Below are positions 60,618 to 64,000 of a DNA stretch of 64,000 nt, piece by piece; position 1 is the stretch's first letter, and every line of letters begins with the position of its first letter. Under the pieces are notes generated by a model. The model was not told the origin of the DNA, made no database searches, and was given only the letters and a program-made list of their open reading frames with translations. The position numbers were made by a program, and so were the translations under genes. The stretch comes from Gammaproteobacteria bacterium (GTDB taxonomy: Bacteria; Pseudomonadota; Gammaproteobacteria; Steroidobacterales; GCA-2729495), in contig RFHQ01000015.1 of assembly GCA_003695765.1 (NCBI GenBank), positions 1 through 64,000 on the forward strand, in the 5' to 3' direction.

Positions 60618-62033
60618 TCAGACCGCCGCATTGATGATCTTGATATCAGTATACGCGGCCAGCCCCTCTTCACCGAATTCGACGCCGAGACCGGAACATT
60701 TCACGCCCCCGAAGGGGATATGCGGCGCGATGTCCGCGTGCTTGTTGATGAATACCGTGCCGGCCTCGAGCCGCGCGGCAACGTCGGCGAGCTGCTCTGG
60801 ATCGCGCCCCCAGACGGAGGCGTCCAGCCCATAGCTCGTGCCGTTGGCGCGACGCACGGCATCGTCGACCTCTGTATAGCGGATGATCGGCAGCACCGGA
60901 CCGAATTGCTCGTCGTCGACCAGCGGCGCGCCATCCTCGATATCCGCGACGAAAGTGACCGGGTAGAAATAGCCCGGGCCGTCCGTGGGTTCTCCACCAC
61001 AGAGAATGCGCGCCCCACGCGCTTTTGCATCTTCCACCAGCTCGATGACCTTGCGGTACTGGCGCTCGTTCTGCAACGGCCCGAGCAGGTTGTTCGTATC
61101 CAGCCCGTCGCCCATCGGAACCTTGGCATCGATCGCCAGCAGCGACTCCGCCACCGCATCGTACAGCGCGTCGTGCACATACAGCCGCTTGATCGCGCCG
61201 CAGGTCTGGCCGGAGTTGATCATCGCACCCCAGTAGAGACCTTCGGCGATCGCGGCCGGGTCGGCATCGGGCAGCACGATCGCCGGGTCGTTGCCGCCCA
61301 GCTCCAAGGTCACGCGCTTGAGGTCGCTGGCCGCGCTGGCCATGACCTTGCTTCCGGTCGGGATCGAACCGGTGAACACCAGCTTGCGGATGTCCGGGTG
61401 GCGGCTGAGCTCCGCCCCCAGCTCGTCGCCGCCGGCGATCGCATTGACCAGCCCCGGCGGCAGAACCTCGTTCATGATCTCGACCAGCCGCAGTGTGCCC
61501 AGCGGCGTGAACGGCGACGGCTTGATGACCACGGCATTGCCGGTGCGGATCGCCGGCAGAATATGCCAGACGGCGATCATCAGCGGCCAGTTCCACGGCG
61601 TGATCGAACCGACGACGCCGATCGGCACACGATGTTCTTCGACCCGCCGCTCCTCACTGTCTTCGATGACTTTCACCGGCAGGCTCTGTTGCGCGGTGAA
61701 GCCGGCCCAGCCAATGCAGCCCTGCAGCTCGAACTCGGCACCGAGACCCTTCAGCGGCTTGCCCTGCTCGCGGCTCAGCAGCTCCGCCAGTTCCGCCTGA
61801 TGCTCGGTGATGGCGCCGGCAACCGCGGCGCAGGCCTCGCTGCGGGTTTCGTCGCTGGCGCAGCGCCAACCGGCGAAGGCCTGCTGCGCAGCGCCGACAG
61901 CGTCATCGAGCTGCGCGCGGCTGGCCTGGGCCGCCAGCCCGACGACCTCGCCGGTCGACGGGCTGCGAATCTCCGCATAGTCATCGGCCGGCACCGACTT
62001 GCCGTCGATGATCAGGTCATATCGTCTGCTCAT
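60618..62033 (-). CDS. NAD(P)-dependent aldehyde dehydrogenase
   Basis: Oxidises an aldehyde to the acid, presumably the product of the amine dehydrogenase in the same operon. The 471-residue protein has all ALDH motifs: ITPWNWPLM, KPSPFTPLG, FTGSIPTGSKVM, catalytic Glu in LELGGNDP, nucleophilic Cys in SGQTCGAIKR, and EQFGPVLP. The ATG 62033 follows a 20-bp gap from the SDR gene. Substrate is unknown. Length and motif order are typical of non-acylating ALDHs. Confidence 0.94.
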   Translation of the reverse strand: MSRRYDLIIDGKSVPADDYAEIRSPSTGEVVGLAAQASRAQLDDAVGAAQQAFAGWRCASDETRSEACAAVAGAITEHQAELAELLSREQGKPLKGLGAEFELQGCIGWAGFTAQQSLPVKVIEDSEERRVEEHRVPIGVVGSITPWNWPLMIAVWHILPAIRTGNAVVIKPSPFTPLGTLRLVEIMNEVLPPGLVNAIAGGDELGAELSRHPDIRKLVFTGSIPTGSKVMASAASDLKRVTLELGGNDPAIVLPDADPAAIAEGLYWGAMINSGQTCGAIKRLYVHDALYDAVAESLLAIDAKVPMGDGLDTNNLLGPLQNERQYRKVIELVEDAKARGARILCGGEPTDGPGYFYPVTFVADIEDGAPLVDDEQFGPVLPIIRYTEVDDAVRRANGTSYGLDASVWGRDPEQLADVAARLEAGTVFINKHADIAPHIPFGGVKCSGLGVEFGEEGLAAYTDIKIINAAV

Positions 62034-62053
62034 ATCGGTTCTCCGCTGCCGGT

Positions 62054-62857
62054 TCATTCGCCGGCGTAGAAACTCTGCAGGACCACCGGGCTCTCCGGTA
62101 GCGTGGAGCCGCCGTCGACGACGATCGTCTGACCGGTGATGTAGCCGGCCTCGTCCGAGGCCAGGAACAGCATCGTGTTGGCGATGTCGGCCGGCGCGCC
62201 GAGCTTGCCGAGCGGGATCGATCCCGCCATTGCCGCGATCTCCGCCTCGTCGCCGAGCGCCTGCATCGCCGGCGTCAGAATATAACCGGGCTCCACACCG
62301 TTGACGGTGATATTTTCCCGCGCGTATTCCAGCGCCGCGGTCCGGATGAAGCCGTTCAATCCGCCCTTGGTCGCCGCGTAGTGCGCCGTGCCCGGCATCG
62401 CGACCCGCGGCCCGGTGACCGACGAAGTGAACAGCAGGCGGCCACCGCCCCGGCGGCGCAACTGCGGCAGTACGGCCTGGGTCAGCCAAAACGCGGCCTT
62501 CAGGTTGACGGCGAAAGTGCGTTCGAGATCGCTGTCGTCCAGCTCCTCGATCGTGTGAATCGGATAGACGGCGGCGTTGTGCACCATGATGTCGATGCGC
62601 CCGAAGGCCTCGGCCGTCTGCGCGACCATGGCATCGACCTCGGCGTGTATGCCGACGTCGGTCTGGATCAGCAGCGCGCGGCCGCCGCCAGCATTGATCG
62701 AGTCGGCCACGGCCTGGCCGTTGTCGCTACTGCGGGTCGCGATGACGACCGCCGCTCCGGCCTTGGCAAAGCATCGTGCAATGCCTTCACCAATGCCCTG
62801 GCCGGCGCCGGTGACGATCGCCACGCGGCCTGTCAGATCCCCGATCATCGGCCGCAT
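62054..62857 (-). CDS. Short-chain dehydrogenase/reductase
   Basis: NAD(P)-dependent oxidoreductase with a Rossmann fold. The 267-residue protein has the cofactor motif TGAGQGIGEGIA, HNAAVYPI, the catalytic Ser in LLFTSSVTG and YxxxK as HYAATKGG, and GQTIVVDGGSTLPE at the end. Its ATG overlaps the stop of the upstream SDR by one base (TAATG). It is part of the amine-catabolism operon; substrate unknown, and the acyl-alcohol or hydroxy-acid role is only a guess. Confidence 0.93.
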   Translation of the reverse strand: MRPMIGDLTGRVAIVTGAGQGIGEGIARCFAKAGAAVVIATRSSDNGQAVADSINAGGGRALLIQTDVGIHAEVDAMVAQTAEAFGRIDIMVHNAAVYPIHTIEELDDSDLERTFAVNLKAAFWLTQAVLPQLRRRGGGRLLFTSSVTGPRVAMPGTAHYAATKGGLNGFIRTAALEYARENITVNGVEPGYILTPAMQALGDEAEIAAMAGSIPLGKLGAPADIANTMLFLASDEAGYITGQTIVVDGGSTLPESPVVLQSFYAGE

Positions 62858-63663
62858 TATGACGCAGTATCGCCGCCGTCGACCACCAGTTCGGCGCCGG
62901 TCATGAAGGCGCTGTCGTCCGAGGCCAGGAAGAGCACGGCCCGGGCGATCTCCCCGGGCTGCCCGAAACGCCCGACCGGGGCCATCCGCTCGAAGGCCCG
63001 GCGCACTTCGGCCGGGTCCTTGCCCAGCGTGCCCAGCACGGCGTGGCGTTCGATCTCCTGCGCCAGCATCGGCGTTTCCACGAGACCGGGGTGAATCGAG
63101 TTGACACGGATGTTGTAGCCCAGCAACGCGAATTCCACCGCGGCCGACTTGCTCAGCAGCCGCAATCCGCCCTTCGTCATGCTGTAGGCGGCGCCGAACG
63201 GATAGGCCTTGATGCCGACGGCCGACGAGATATTGATGATGGAGCCGCCAGCCGCCGACGCGGCGGCCCGCGCTTTCATCAGCGGCAGCATGTGCTGAAT
63301 AGCGAGAAAACCGCCGATCAGGTTCACCCGGCAGATGTGTTCGAGGTCCGCCAGCGGCAGGTCTTCGAGCCGGCCGACGCGGACGATGCCGGCGTTGTTG
63401 ACCAGGATGTCCAGGCCGCCCTCGTTCGCCGCGACCGAATCGGCGGCCGCCTGCCAGGCGCTCTGCTCGGCCACGTCCAGTTCGATGCTGCGCGCCTGCC
63501 CGCCGCCGGCGACGATCTCCGCGGCGACGCCATCCGCTCCCTGCCGATCGATATCGGCGGCGACGACTGCCGCGCCTTCGCCGGCCAGGACTCGGGCGAT
63601 CTCGGCGCCAATACCATGCGCCGCGCCGGTCACCAGGGCGAACTTGCCGGCCAGCCGGGCCAC
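62857..63663 (-). CDS. Short-chain dehydrogenase/reductase
   Basis: Second NAD(P)-dependent SDR of the operon. The 268-residue protein has TGAAHGIGAEIARVL, VAADIDRQGAD with an Asp that favours NAD, NNAGIVRVG, catalytic Ser in IINISSAVG, YSMTKGG and the terminal MTGAELVVDGG. Start is GTG 63663, 3 bp after the MFS gene's stop. It is about a third identical in pattern to its neighbour, so the two probably act on different intermediates. Confidence 0.93.
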   Translation of the reverse strand: MARLAGKFALVTGAAHGIGAEIARVLAGEGAAVVAADIDRQGADGVAAEIVAGGGQARSIELDVAEQSAWQAAADSVAANEGGLDILVNNAGIVRVGRLEDLPLADLEHICRVNLIGGFLAIQHMLPLMKARAAASAAGGSIINISSAVGIKAYPFGAAYSMTKGGLRLLSKSAAVEFALLGYNIRVNSIHPGLVETPMLAQEIERHAVLGTLGKDPAEVRRAFERMAPVGRFGQPGEIARAVLFLASDDSAFMTGAELVVDGGDTAS

Positions 63664-63666
63664 GGC

Positions 63667-64000
63667 TCAGGCCATCAGCCGGCGATTATTGGCGTAGAGC
63701 CGCGCCTGCACCCGCACCGGCGGCAGGATCAGCAGCAGGCTCGCCGCGAACAGGGCCGCACCGAGCCAGTTGACGTTCACATAGCTGCCTTCGTCGATGA
63801 CCAGCGCGGCCAGGCCCGGCCCGAAGGCCAGGCCGAGCATCTGCATCGCCACCGCATAGACGACCACTCGGCCTCGCCGGTCGAAACTGGCCATGGCCGC
63901 GAGCAGAAACGGATGCACGAGGTTCCAGCAGAAGTTGTAGACGATCACCGCGGCGCTGAACTGCAGCAGCGAAAAATCGCCGATCAGCAGGAACAGCATG
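63667..64000 (-). CDS. Major facilitator superfamily transporter, C-terminal part (runs off the right edge)
   Basis: The last 110 or so residues of a membrane transporter, with four predicted helices (LLIGDFSLLQFSAAVIVYNF, FLLAAMASFDRRGRVVVYA, MLGLAFGPGLAALVIDEG, WLGAALFAASLLLILPP). The FDRRGR loop between helices fits the MFS motif. The 5' end lies beyond position 64000. As the first visible gene of the operon it may import the amine or a related substrate; that is inference from position. Confidence 0.75.
   Translation of the reverse strand, partial: MLFLLIGDFSLLQFSAAVIVYNFCWNLVHPFLLAAMASFDRRGRVVVYAVAMQMLGLAFGPGLAALVIDEGSYVNVNWLGAALFAASLLLILPPVRVQARLYANNRRLMA

Overview
The window is a gene-dense, GC-rich stretch of a bacterial chromosome that I read as gammaproteobacterial. 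Support comes from a 16S rRNA 5' end with a canonical rrn boxA leader, a bifunctional chorismate mutase/prephenate dehydrogenase TyrA, AmpD/AmpE, RppH, HtpX, a Pil-Chp type IV pilus chemosensory operon, PilT/PilU, Kdo-modifying enzymes, and blocks in the order seen in pseudomonads (anmK, M23 peptidase, tyrS, rrn; and pilG-chp, gshB, tonB, yqgE, ruvX, pyrB with pilT-pilU, yggS, proC, yggT). I cannot place it to genus. No CRISPR array, insertion sequence, phage gene or tRNA was seen; it looks like core chromosome with a catabolic cluster at the right end.

Layout. 1-612: 5' part of a 16S gene read leftward, with its boxA and sigma-70 promoter. 613-8754: tyrS; a LysM/M23 endopeptidase; anmK; ppk1 and ppx meeting tail to tail; a bactofilin. 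8830-12256: a coiled-coil membrane protein, rppH, a BtuC-like permease and tyrA. 12393-16585: a gamma-glutamyltransferase-family enzyme and a secreted beta-propeller protein with a degenerate amidohydrolase domain. 16586-17119: a non-coding stretch with a near-perfect sigma-54 promoter, an RNA rich in AAN triplets and a strong terminator; this resembles the CrcZ/CrcY Hfq-sequestering RNAs of pseudomonads and is the most interesting item here. 17164-21704: cobalamin uptake and use (BtuD-like ATPase, cobalamin riboswitch, BtuB, PduO-type adenosyltransferase, BtuF). 21704-23983: ampE, ampD, rsmE.

23989-33396 is the leftward pilG-pilH-pilI-pilJ-chpA-chpC operon that controls twitching motility. 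33644-38618 runs rightward: gshB, tonB-like, yqgE, ruvX, pyrB and a PyrK-like flavoprotein. 38700-42016 holds three successive PilT-family ATPases read leftward. 42119-44823: yggS, proC, yggT and a DUF4426 lipoprotein. 44827-49863: TerB-like protein, alpha/beta hydrolase, PEBP, msrB, three small uncharacterised genes, ppnN and an L,D-transpeptidase. 49945-58448 is envelope-centred: MltD-like transglycosylase, a zinc-carboxypeptidase-fold lipoprotein, HtpX, an LpxL/HtrB-type acyltransferase, Kdo kinase, a heptosyltransferase-like GT9 enzyme and Kdo hydroxylase.

58527-64000 is a leftward, tightly packed catabolic operon: the end of an MFS permease, two short-chain dehydrogenases, an aldehyde dehydrogenase, the heavy and TTQ light chains of an amine dehydrogenase, and a monohaem cytochrome c. 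Together they would oxidise an amine to an aldehyde and then to an acid, passing electrons to the cytochrome. No TTQ maturation gene (mauG/mauD/mauE type) is visible in the window.
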